Part shown: one piece after another, positions 6,360 through 12,986 of the stretch | How positions within the stretch are numbered: position 1 is the stretch's first letter | Layout of the letters: each line of letters begins with the position of its first letter | From: Campylobacterales bacterium | GTDB lineage: Bacteria; Campylobacterota; Campylobacteria; Campylobacterales; Sulfurovaceae | NCBI GenBank assembly: GCA_014763885.1 | Contig: JACXUO010000006.1 | Span: 1 to 46,763, forward strand | DNA: 46,763 nt | Direction: 5' to 3' | The notes under the pieces: generated by a model | Database searches by the model: none | What the model was told of the DNA's origin: nothing | The model's input: the letters and a program-made list of their open reading frames with translations, nothing else | Made by a program: the position numbers and the translations under genes

Positions 6360-8243
6360 ATGACAGAACATTTCAATCTCTCCTATCCTCTTGATCGGCT
6401 CTCAAAATACAGCGGCCTTCTGGCGGCCCTGCTGGTTGTGCTGCTTTCACTTCTTGTAGCCTATGATGCAGTGATGCGCTACCTCTTCAGTGCAGGTTCT
6501 ATCGCACTTCAGGAAGTGGAGTGGCATCTTTTTGATATCATTTTTCTTTTGGGGCTGACCTATGCGCTCAAGCACGACAAACATGTGCGGGTGGATATCT
6601 TCTTTGAGCGTTACAGCAGCGATACCAAAGCGGCGGTACAGATACTCTCCCAGCTGCTGCTGGTGATCCCCTTTTCACTGCTTTTTATCTATGATGCGTA
6701 TGATATGACCTACCAGAGCTACCTTCAGCAGGAGGTTTCCTCAGATCCGGGAGGTCTGACGCACCGGTGGCTGATCAAGGGGATGCTGGTGGTGGCATTT
6801 GCGCTGCTTGTGATGCAGGCACTGAGTGAGATCATCAAGGCGTATGGGAGGCTGCAGCACAAGCGGGTACTTTGGCGGATACTGGGTGTCGTAGCTGTGC
6901 TGGGTATGCTTGTCTATGCGGCATGGTATCACACGATGGCCTACTGGATCGATCCGGTGATCCTCTTGTTTGCGCTTGCGTTGTTTTTGCTGATGATCGG
7001 GTTTCAGGTGGCGTTTGTCTTTGCAGGGACAGCGCTGTTTTTTGCGCTGATCACGGATGAGCTGGGCCTTCATGTACTGGAGATGCTTCCCCATAGAACC
7101 TATGGGATCATGGGCAATGTCACCCTGATGGCCGTACCGCTTTTTATCTTTATGGGATTGATACTGGAGAGATCCAGGATGGCAGAGGGGCTGCTTATCT
7201 CCATGGGGAAGCTCTTTGGCAGAGTGAGAGGCGGGCTTGCGATCTCTGTGGTACTCGTGGGAGCGATATTGGCTGCAAGTACAGGTATCGTAGGGGCATC
7301 CGTGGTGATGATGAGCCTGATCGCACTACCGCTGATGCTGAAGCATAACTACTCGCCGGAACTCGCTTCGGGAAGTATCGCAGCAAGCGGTACGCTGGGG
7401 CAGCTGATCCCCCCTTCGGTCGTATTGATCATCCTGGGAGACCAGATGCACCTGTCAGTAGGAGATCTATTCAAGGCAGCGGTGGTCCCCGGCCTTATTT
7501 TGATCGGGCTCTATATCCTTTATATCCTGATCCTTTCGCTGCTGAAGAAGGAGGCGGCACCTGCGATCGTCTCGGAGGAGCCTTACCATGAAGTACTCTA
7601 CGCTGCTATCAAAGAGATCATCCCGCCGCTGCTGCTTATCGGGGTGGTGCTGGGGTCTATCTTTGCGGGGATCGCTTCACCTTCGGAATCCGCAGCCATC
7701 GGTGTACTGGGTGCTGTACTCCTGGCAATAGGCAAGAAGAGCTTTTCTTTGGAGATGTTGCGCTATGCAGCGATTGAAACGGTGAAACTTACGGCAATGA
7801 TCTTCATGATCCTGATCGGCGCTACGGCATTCTCCCTGGTCTTTAACGAACTTGGCGGCGGTGAGATGGCGATGGCGTTCTTTACCGGTGATCTGGGGGA
7901 TAGATGGATGTTCATTCTGATCGCCATGGTCGTGATCTTTGTGCTTGGATTCTTTATCGATTTTATCGAGATCGCTTTTGTGGTCGTTCCGATCCTTGTG
8001 CCTATCGTTGCCTCATTTGGTATCGATCCTGTCTGGTTCGCTATCCTGATCGCAATGAACCTGCAGGCCTCCTTTCTCACACCGCCGTTTGGATTTGCGC
8101 TCTTTTACCTTAAAGGTTCGGCAGGAGACAAGATCGGTACGGGGGCAATATACAAAGGGGTGATACCGTTTATCCTCCTACAGCTGACTGCCCTGGTGAT
8201 TATCGTGCTTTTCCCCGATCTGATCTATATACTGGAGAAATGA
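6360..8243 (+). CDS. TRAP transporter, fused small and large permease (DctQM)
   Basis: This 627-aa inner-membrane protein has two parts. Residues about 1-175 form the four-helix DctQ subunit (YDAVMRYLF, W-H-L-F-D). After a linker helix, about 195-627 form the DctM transport subunit (LFLLMIGFQVAFVFAG, GSIAASGTLGQLIPPS, SPSESAAIG, NLQASFLTPPFG). TRAP systems use an ion gradient to import organic acids or related solutes caught by a periplasmic binding protein. No DctP-like gene is adjacent, so the substrate cannot be named. ATG 6360 has no clear Shine-Dalgarno; a 9-codon leader frame (6334-6363) ends in ATGA overlapping this start and could couple translation. Confidence 0.9.
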   Translation: MTEHFNLSYPLDRLSKYSGLLAALLVVLLSLLVAYDAVMRYLFSAGSIALQEVEWHLFDIIFLLGLTYALKHDKHVRVDIFFERYSSDTKAAVQILSQLLLVIPFSLLFIYDAYDMTYQSYLQQEVSSDPGGLTHRWLIKGMLVVAFALLVMQALSEIIKAYGRLQHKRVLWRILGVVAVLGMLVYAAWYHTMAYWIDPVILLFALALFLLMIGFQVAFVFAGTALFFALITDELGLHVLEMLPHRTYGIMGNVTLMAVPLFIFMGLILERSRMAEGLLISMGKLFGRVRGGLAISVVLVGAILAASTGIVGASVVMMSLIALPLMLKHNYSPELASGSIAASGTLGQLIPPSVVLIILGDQMHLSVGDLFKAAVVPGLILIGLYILYILILSLLKKEAAPAIVSEEPYHEVLYAAIKEIIPPLLLIGVVLGSIFAGIASPSESAAIGVLGAVLLAIGKKSFSLEMLRYAAIETVKLTAMIFMILIGATAFSLVFNELGGGEMAMAFFTGDLGDRWMFILIAMVVIFVLGFFIDFIEIAFVVVPILVPIVASFGIDPVWFAILIAMNLQASFLTPPFGFALFYLKGSAGDKIGTGAIYKGVIPFILLQLTALVIIVLFPDLIYILEK

Positions 8244-8266
8244 GTTTCTGCTCTTTGGCGGAGTTT

Positions 8267-8275
8267 TGATACAAT
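8267..8275 (+). promoter_or_regulatory. extended -10 promoter of moxR-like operon
   Basis: TGATACAAT lies 22 bases before ATG 8297 and separates this unit from the TRAP gene, which ends at 8243. No convincing -35 is present. Confidence 0.5.
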
Positions 8276-8296
8276 AGGAAAATAAAAGGAGTGCAT

Positions 8297-9271
8297 ATGA
8301 CACCACGAGAAGCGATAGAGTCACTGCGAAAACAGATGAACGAGAGGATCATCGGGCAGGAGAGGGTTGTAGACCGTTTTATCATGGGGCTTCTGGCGAG
8401 CGGGAATATCCTGGTGGAGGGGCTGCCCGGCCTTGCAAAGACCCAGACGGTACGTGCGATGTCGGAGGTGATGGATGCCAAGTTTTCTCGTATACAGTTC
8501 ACTCCTGATCTTCAGCCTTCCGATGTGTTGGGGCGTGAGAAGGTTTATGAGGTGGAGGGGAAACCTGTGCTGTACCTGGAGAAGGGGGCGATTTTCGGCA
8601 ATATCATTCTGGCTGACGAGATTAACCGTGCGCCTGCCAAAGTACAATCGGCGATGCTTGAAGCGATGGAGGAGAAGCAGGTGACAATCGCCGGCAAAAC
8701 CTATCCGCTTCCCGAAATTTTTATCGTTCTTGCGACACAGAACCCTATAGAGCAGGCAGGTACCTTTCCTCTTCCTGAAGCACAGAAGGACAGGTTTCTG
8801 ATGCATGTGAAGATCGATTATGTGGATACGGCTTCGGAGTATCAGATACTTGAACAGGCACACAATAAACGTATGAAAACAAAGCCCGAAGAAGAGCCGA
8901 AAGTCCCCCAGGAGCTGATCCTTGCCGCAAGGCAGGAGCTGGAGCGTATCACGCGGAGCGAAGCGATAGGAAAGTATATCGTAGAGCTGGTCTTTGCGAC
9001 ACGCTATCCGCTTCGTTACCAGAGCAAACAGCTTGAGATGCTGATCGAAGTGGGAGTGAGTCCCAGAGGTACGATGGCGCTGGATCTGTGTGCAAGGGTC
9101 CATGCCTGGATGCAGGGAAGGGATGAAGTGACGGTCACGGATGTCAAGGAGGTGATCCATGATGTCTTCCGCCACCGTATCATCCAGACAGAACATGCGA
9201 AATTCAATGATTTTACCAATGACAAGATCATTGATATCGTGCTGAGTCATGTCCCTTCGCCTGAAGACTAA
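8297..9271 (+). CDS. MoxR-family AAA+ ATPase
   Basis: This 324-aa protein matches the MoxR length and fold. Walker A is GLPGLAKT (42-49), Walker B is ILADEIN with D107-E108, and sensor 1 is ATQNP. The lid region LCARVHAWMQGRDEVTVTDV lies near the C-terminus. MoxR ATPases act as chaperones that insert cofactors or activate partner proteins, usually with DUF58 and vWA-domain proteins encoded next door. None of those is here, so the client is unknown. ATG 8297 is chosen because AAAGGAG ends 5 bases upstream; a GTG two codons earlier overlaps that ribosome site. It leads a unit with a small RHH-like protein, a kinase-like protein and a thioredoxin-like protein. Confidence 0.9.
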   Translation: MTPREAIESLRKQMNERIIGQERVVDRFIMGLLASGNILVEGLPGLAKTQTVRAMSEVMDAKFSRIQFTPDLQPSDVLGREKVYEVEGKPVLYLEKGAIFGNIILADEINRAPAKVQSAMLEAMEEKQVTIAGKTYPLPEIFIVLATQNPIEQAGTFPLPEAQKDRFLMHVKIDYVDTASEYQILEQAHNKRMKTKPEEEPKVPQELILAARQELERITRSEAIGKYIVELVFATRYPLRYQSKQLEMLIEVGVSPRGTMALDLCARVHAWMQGRDEVTVTDVKEVIHDVFRHRIIQTEHAKFNDFTNDKIIDIVLSHVPSPED

Positions 9272-9289
9272 ATCGTATGAGGAGATCCT

Positions 9290-9508
9290 ATGCAGGAAGA
9301 TTTGATGATAGAACTGAAACACTCCACCGTAGAGAATCTACAGCTCTACAGCGAACTGCTCGGCAAAGATGTCAACCGGATGCTTGAAGAGGCGCTGGAG
9401 CTCTATTTTGAGGCACAGCAGAAAAGGCTGCAGGAGAAGAACCTTGAGAACGAAAATATGATGACGGACCTGGACTACGATGAGTTCTGGGACGGTGTGG
9501 ACCTCTAG
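9290..9508 (+). CDS. small ribbon-helix-helix-like protein, 72 aa
   Basis: The first half (IELKHSTVENLQLYSELLGKDVNRMLEEALELYF) has the strand-helix-helix pattern of MetJ/Arc/CopG-type DNA-binding proteins. The rest is a coiled helix and an acidic tail (TDLDYDEFWDGVDL). It could be an operon regulator or an antitoxin-like protein, but there is no recognisable toxin partner. AGGAG precedes ATG 9290. Its stop codon directly abuts the GTG start of the next gene, which implies translational coupling. Confidence 0.6.
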   Translation: MQEDLMIELKHSTVENLQLYSELLGKDVNRMLEEALELYFEAQQKRLQEKNLENENMMTDLDYDEFWDGVDL

Positions 9509-10360
9509 GTGGCCAGGGAAAAACTCTCCCAGCTGCTGGATAGCGAGGTGTCCGATTTTCTCTATCTGAGTGCGGGGCAGATAGGGGATATCTATCAGGC
9601 GAGATTGCATGGAGAGCCTGTTGTGATCAAAACCACAGCAGAGGAGAGGGATGATCTCCTGATCGAAGCAAGGATGCTGCAGGACCTGAGGGAAGAGGGG
9701 CTGAGGGTTCCTCATGTGATCGCCTCCGCAAGAGAAGCGCTGGTGCTGGAGTATATAGAACCCTGCAACAATCCCGCTTATGAGAGGGAGAGCGAAGCGG
9801 CAAAGGCCCTGGCATCGCTCCACAGGGTGACCAATGATAGCCGGATGTACGGCTACTACTACAATACAACCATCGCCTCATTCACCCAAAATAACGAACA
9901 GACACAATACAACTGGGGGCTTTTCCTCTCCCAGATGCGGATCCTGCCGATGGCAAAATGGTGTTATGAGAGAGGAGTGCTGGAGAGATCTCTGCTGGAG
10001 CGGCTTGAGGCTTTGTGCAGTGGGCTCTACAGGCGTATCGATATGAGCCGGATCACCCCTTCTCTACTGCATGGGGATCTCTGGAACGGCAATCTCCTGT
10101 ATGAAAAAAACGGTCCCTGTTTCATCGACCCTGCGATCTACTTTGGAGACAGAGAGATGGAGCTTGCTTTTATCCTGCTTTTTCATACTTTCGGAGAACG
10201 TTTTTTCAAGGAGTATACGGCACTGCACCCTTTAAGCGAGGATTTCTATGAGACCAAGGTTGCGCTCTACCAGATCTACCCGCTTCTGGTGCATATCGCG
10301 CTCTACGGAGGGGGATATACAGGCGAGCTTAAGCTGCGGCTGGAGCGGTTGAAAGTATGA
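9509..10360 (+). CDS. fructosamine kinase / aminoglycoside phosphotransferase family protein
   Basis: This 283-aa protein has a small-molecule kinase fold. It shows VVIK (K41, ATP-binding lysine), the catalytic loop LLHGDLWNGN with D190 and N195, and the metal-binding FIDPA with D207 followed by YFGDREMELA, which is characteristic of fructosamine-3-kinase/YniA proteins. The probable reaction is ATP-dependent phosphorylation of sugar-amine adducts so that glycated proteins or amines can be repaired. The start is GTG 9509, immediately after the previous stop, with no independent Shine-Dalgarno. Its end overlaps the next gene by 4 bases (ATGA). Confidence 0.85.
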   Translation: MAREKLSQLLDSEVSDFLYLSAGQIGDIYQARLHGEPVVIKTTAEERDDLLIEARMLQDLREEGLRVPHVIASAREALVLEYIEPCNNPAYERESEAAKALASLHRVTNDSRMYGYYYNTTIASFTQNNEQTQYNWGLFLSQMRILPMAKWCYERGVLERSLLERLEALCSGLYRRIDMSRITPSLLHGDLWNGNLLYEKNGPCFIDPAIYFGDREMELAFILLFHTFGERFFKEYTALHPLSEDFYETKVALYQIYPLLVHIALYGGGYTGELKLRLERLKV

Positions 10361-10857
10361 AGCTGAACGTAAAAAAAATACTCAAAGAGATACTTGTCTT
10401 TGCCGTGATGCTTTTTCTCATCAGCAATATCCTGAGCTATCTGCGAAGTCCGGAACTGACAAGCAGCAGGTTGCCGACAATAGAGGCAATGCTGGTAGAC
10501 GGTACTGTTTTCAGCAGCAGGGAGAGAGAAGGAAAACCGCTTGTGGTACATTTCTGGGCGACATGGTGTCCTGTATGCAGGGCCGAAGCCTCCAATATAG
10601 AGGCGATTTCAGAGGAGTATGAGGTACTCACCATTGCGGTGAACTCGGGTTCAGATGATACCTTGCGAAGCTATCTTTCGGAAAACGGCTATCGGTTCCG
10701 TGTGCTCAATGACAGAGCGGGCGAGTGGGCCGGGCGTTTCCATGTCGAAGTCTTTCCTACGACCCTTATCTTTGACAGCAAAGGGGAGTTGAGGTTTACC
10801 GAGGTTGGCTATACAACAACACTGGGACTGAAAGGACGCCTTGGAGTCTTAAAGTAG
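10357..10857 (+). CDS. membrane-anchored thioredoxin-like (TlpA/ScsD type) protein
   Basis: This 166-aa protein has one N-terminal membrane anchor (about 10-28). A periplasmic thioredoxin fold follows, with the active site WATWCPVC (C71, C74) and the cis-proline region VFPTTLIF. It resembles the protein disulfide oxidoreductases called ScsD or TlpA, which reduce or oxidise specific periplasmic proteins such as apocytochromes or copper proteins. The substrate is not evident. It overlaps the kinase-like gene by ATGA, and its stop is followed by a new promoter for phnA. Confidence 0.85.
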   Translation: MKLNVKKILKEILVFAVMLFLISNILSYLRSPELTSSRLPTIEAMLVDGTVFSSREREGKPLVVHFWATWCPVCRAEASNIEAISEEYEVLTIAVNSGSDDTLRSYLSENGYRFRVLNDRAGEWAGRFHVEVFPTTLIFDSKGELRFTEVGYTTTLGLKGRLGVLK

Positions 10858-10862
10858 CATTT

Positions 10863-10871
10863 TGCTAGAAT
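10863..10871 (+). promoter_or_regulatory. extended -10 promoter of phnA-like gene
   Basis: TGCTAGAAT lies 28 bases before ATG 10900, just after the stop of the thioredoxin-like gene. The predicted leader is about 22 bases. Confidence 0.5.
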
Positions 10872-10899
10872 AGAATGAAAAGTAATTCAGAAAGGGTAG

Positions 10900-11472
10900 A
10901 TGATGCTGGATGTAGAAACAATACTCAAAGATCGCAGCGGCGAAAAGTGCGAATTGTGCGGGGCGACCGAGGGATTGTCCGTCTATCAGGTGGAGCCTTC
11001 GGACGGGAGTGCGGAGCAGTCTATTTTGCTGTGTGATAGCTGCCGGGAACTGCTGGACAATCCGATGGAAAATGTCAACCACTGGCACTGTCTGAGCGAT
11101 ACAATGTGGAGTCCCGAGCCTGCAGTACAGGCGATGGCATACCGTATCCTCAAACAGATCTCTTCTGAAGGATGGCCGCAGGACATGCTTGATATGCTCT
11201 ATCTTGATCCTTCTGTGCTGGAGTGGGCCGAGGCGGGCTTGGAAGAGGGTGGCGTACGGATAGAAGTAAGGGATTCCAACGGTACACTTTTGGACGAAGG
11301 GGACAGTGTCACTATCATCAAAGACCTTCCTGTCAAGGGTGCAGGGTTTACCGCAAAGCAGGGAACCACGGTCAAAAATATCCGTATGGTATTAGATGAT
11401 CCGACACATATCCAGGGGCGTGTCAACGGGACAATGATCTATCTGAAAACGGAGTTTTTGAAAAAACTGTAG
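10900..11472 (+). CDS. phnA: PhnA-domain zinc-ribbon protein
   Basis: This 190-aa protein has an N-terminal zinc ribbon (C-x2-C at about 17-20 and 45-48, CELCGATEG and LLCDSC) and a middle helical region. The C-terminal PhnA domain begins near residue 124, with VRDSNGTLLDEGDSVTIIKD, LPVKGAGFTAKQGT and VKNIRMV. Despite its name the family (YjdM) is not shown to act in phosphonate breakdown; its role is unclear. The first of two adjacent ATGs is used; AAAGGG lies upstream. The gene converges on the histone-like gene with 39 bases between stops. Confidence 0.87.
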   Translation: MMLDVETILKDRSGEKCELCGATEGLSVYQVEPSDGSAEQSILLCDSCRELLDNPMENVNHWHCLSDTMWSPEPAVQAMAYRILKQISSEGWPQDMLDMLYLDPSVLEWAEAGLEEGGVRIEVRDSNGTLLDEGDSVTIIKDLPVKGAGFTAKQGTTVKNIRMVLDDPTHIQGRVNGTMIYLKTEFLKKL

Positions 11473-11511
11473 CGTGTAGGGCGGAGAGCAGCGGATGCTG
11501 TCCCCTGAGGA

Positions 11512-11712
11512 TTATGCAGCTTTTTTGACCGCTTTTTTCGCTACCTTTTTTGCCGCTTTCTTTGTGGCAGGTTTCTTCTTCAACAGGGTTTTGGTCACTT
11601 TTTTGAGTACTTTCTTTGCAGATTTTTTCGCTACTGCTTTTTTCGCCACTGCCTTCTTTGTTGCCTTGTTGGCCACTTTTTTCATCGCTCTCTTCTTCAG
11701 TACTTTTGCCAT
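11512..11712 (-). CDS. lysine-rich histone H1-like protein, 66 aa
   Basis: The protein is built almost only from Lys, Ala and Val: 28 of 66 residues are Lys, in AKK, KKAV and KKVAKK repeats, with one proline. This is the composition of H1-like nucleoid proteins (Hc1/AlgP tail type), so DNA or RNA condensation is the likely role. The start is ATG 11712, since AAGGAG lies nine bases upstream; the frame continues 8 codons further to another ATG without a ribosome site. Such low-complexity genes diverge quickly, so homology searches may be uninformative. It is transcribed away from the small HTH-like gene. Confidence 0.75.
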   Translation of the reverse strand: MAKVLKKRAMKKVANKATKKAVAKKAVAKKSAKKVLKKVTKTLLKKKPATKKAAKKVAKKAVKKAA

Positions 11713-11803
11713 AAACGGTTTCTCCTTCTGTATCATTGTTTTTTATTTTAAAACCAAAAATCTCAATAAATGGTAATAAAATATTACTATTATATTTTTA
11801 TTA

Positions 11804-11837
11804 TTACTTAATGTCAAGTAAGATGATATGTTATAAT
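11804..11837 (+). promoter_or_regulatory. promoter with inverted repeat before HTH-like gene
   Basis: An extended -10, TGTTATAAT, ends at 11837, 28 bases before ATG 11866. The inverted repeat TTACTT-N6-AAGTAA (11804-11821) sits where a -35 would be, making it a candidate operator, possibly for the HTH-like protein itself. Confidence 0.5.
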
Positions 11838-11865
11838 TCAGGGATAGAAAACCAAAGAGCAGCCT

Positions 11866-12138
11866 ATGACGTTTATAGAGTTTAAGAAGTTATTGTTAGA
11901 TGCCGAGATCAGCCTTCCAAAGTTCAGCAAGTTGATAAAAGTCAGTGAGAAGAATCTACAGTCCTATAAGAAAAAGGGTGAAGTACCCAATGCCATCGCA
12001 GTGATCGCTGTCTGTTTTGCAAAGATGCATCAGGCAGGGATGGATTATCGTTTGATTGTTGAGGCTTTGGAACTGAAGGCAAAAGAGAAAAAAGGTGCTG
12101 GCTTTGCCAAAACCAGGAAAAAAGAGAGCAGTGAGTGA
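11866..12138 (+). CDS. small HTH-like (XRE-type) protein, 90 aa
   Basis: Residues about 3-40 (FIEFKKLLLDAEISLPKFSKLIKVSEKNLQSYKKKGEVPN) look like a lambda-repressor helix-turn-helix: a short helix, then LPKFSKLIKVSEKNLQSY as helices 2-3. A second helical segment and a basic tail (KAKEKKGAGFAKTRKK) follow. It is probably a small DNA-binding protein of unknown target. It has its own promoter, shares the upstream region with the divergent histone-like gene, and converges on recO. Confidence 0.65.
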   Translation: MTFIEFKKLLLDAEISLPKFSKLIKVSEKNLQSYKKKGEVPNAIAVIAVCFAKMHQAGMDYRLIVEALELKAKEKKGAGFAKTRKKESSE

Positions 12139-12191
12139 AGTAGAAGTGCATAGCAAAAAAAGTTCATTGAATGCACAACGTATAAAGTGGT

Positions 12192-12809
12192 CTAGAATCC
12201 TTTCATCACTACCTGATAGAGGTAGTCCACTTCATCATCCTCCAGAAAGACCGTTTTTTTGCTTTCAAAGAACTCGAATACTTTTTCTTTGGGCAGCGAA
12301 GCACTGTAGAGGCACTCAGGATGTGCGGGTATAAATGACTGCATCAAAGAGATATCCCGCTCTATCGGCATTTCACAGATGTAGCATTGATCATTATGGT
12401 GGATACGCCCTTCATACTCCAGAAGCCTGATATAGCTTTCACAGACGATACGCCTGGGGTTTTGCCTGTTCCATCGTTTGGCGGCATCCAGCAGCAGGTC
12501 AAAGTAAAAACTCTCTATCTCTTCAGCATCTTTGAGGTGCGGTTCGAAAAGGCGTATAAAGTTGTGCCAAAGCAGCAGCCTGTTTTTATCGAAAAGCCAG
12601 GGAAAACCGATATGGGAGAGAGAGCGTATGCGGGGAAGAAACCGCCCATCTTCGCCATCCGCTTCAAAGTCCACCAGGTTTCCAAGCTGCAGGATCGAAT
12701 GTCTTGCACCGTAAAAACGGTAGTAGGAACGAATGTTCTCTTCACTCAGGACCACGGCAATCGAGTCTTCGTTCTTGGCTTTTTTAACCCCCAGTATAAA
12801 TCCTCTGAT
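12192..12809 (-). CDS. recO: RecO recombination/repair protein, non-standard start
   Basis: This is the short Campylobacterota RecO: an OB-fold N-terminus, YYRFYGARHS, a helical middle, and a zinc site CYICEMP...HPEC. RecO loads RecA on gaps with RecR. The conserved beginning, RGFILGVKKAKNEDSIAVVLSEEN, extends upstream of the first usual start (GTG 12755) to codon ATC at 12809, with AAGGA six bases before it. No ATG, GTG or TTG exists in this frame between the upstream stop and 12755; the only other candidate is CTG 12794, with AGAGGA six bases upstream. Starting at GTG 12755 would remove the first strands of the OB fold. So either ATC/CTG is used or the ATG was mutated. Confidence 0.8.
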   Translation of the reverse strand: MRGFILGVKKAKNEDSIAVVLSEENIRSYYRFYGARHSILQLGNLVDFEADGEDGRFLPRIRSLSHIGFPWLFDKNRLLLWHNFIRLFEPHLKDAEEIESFYFDLLLDAAKRWNRQNPRRIVCESYIRLLEYEGRIHHNDQCYICEMPIERDISLMQSFIPAHPECLYSASLPKEKVFEFFESKKTVFLEDDEVDYLYQVVMKGF

Positions 12810-12986
12810 CCTATTTCCTTTTTTGAGATATTGGAAAAATTATAGTAAAAAGCGCATTAAACAATACCCACTCAAGAGGCATTTTATAAGGGCTTAAACA
12901 ATATTTAACAGCCATTTTTGTATAATCGGGCCTATTTTATGGACACGACAAGTAGTGTTCTCTATCCCAACATTTAAGGCTGAACA
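12810..12986 (+). promoter_or_regulatory. gltB upstream region with TATAAT
   Basis: A perfect TATAAT lies at 12921-12926, preceded by TTTTTG, and is the likely -10 of gltB, giving a leader of about 55 bases. The region also holds the 5' side of recO on the other strand, so the two genes are divergent. Confidence 0.45.

Noticed and set aside
8321-9322. 333-codon open frame antisense to moxR
   Set aside because: The plus strand carries unmistakable Walker motifs; the antisense product is His/Arg/Leu-rich with no family.
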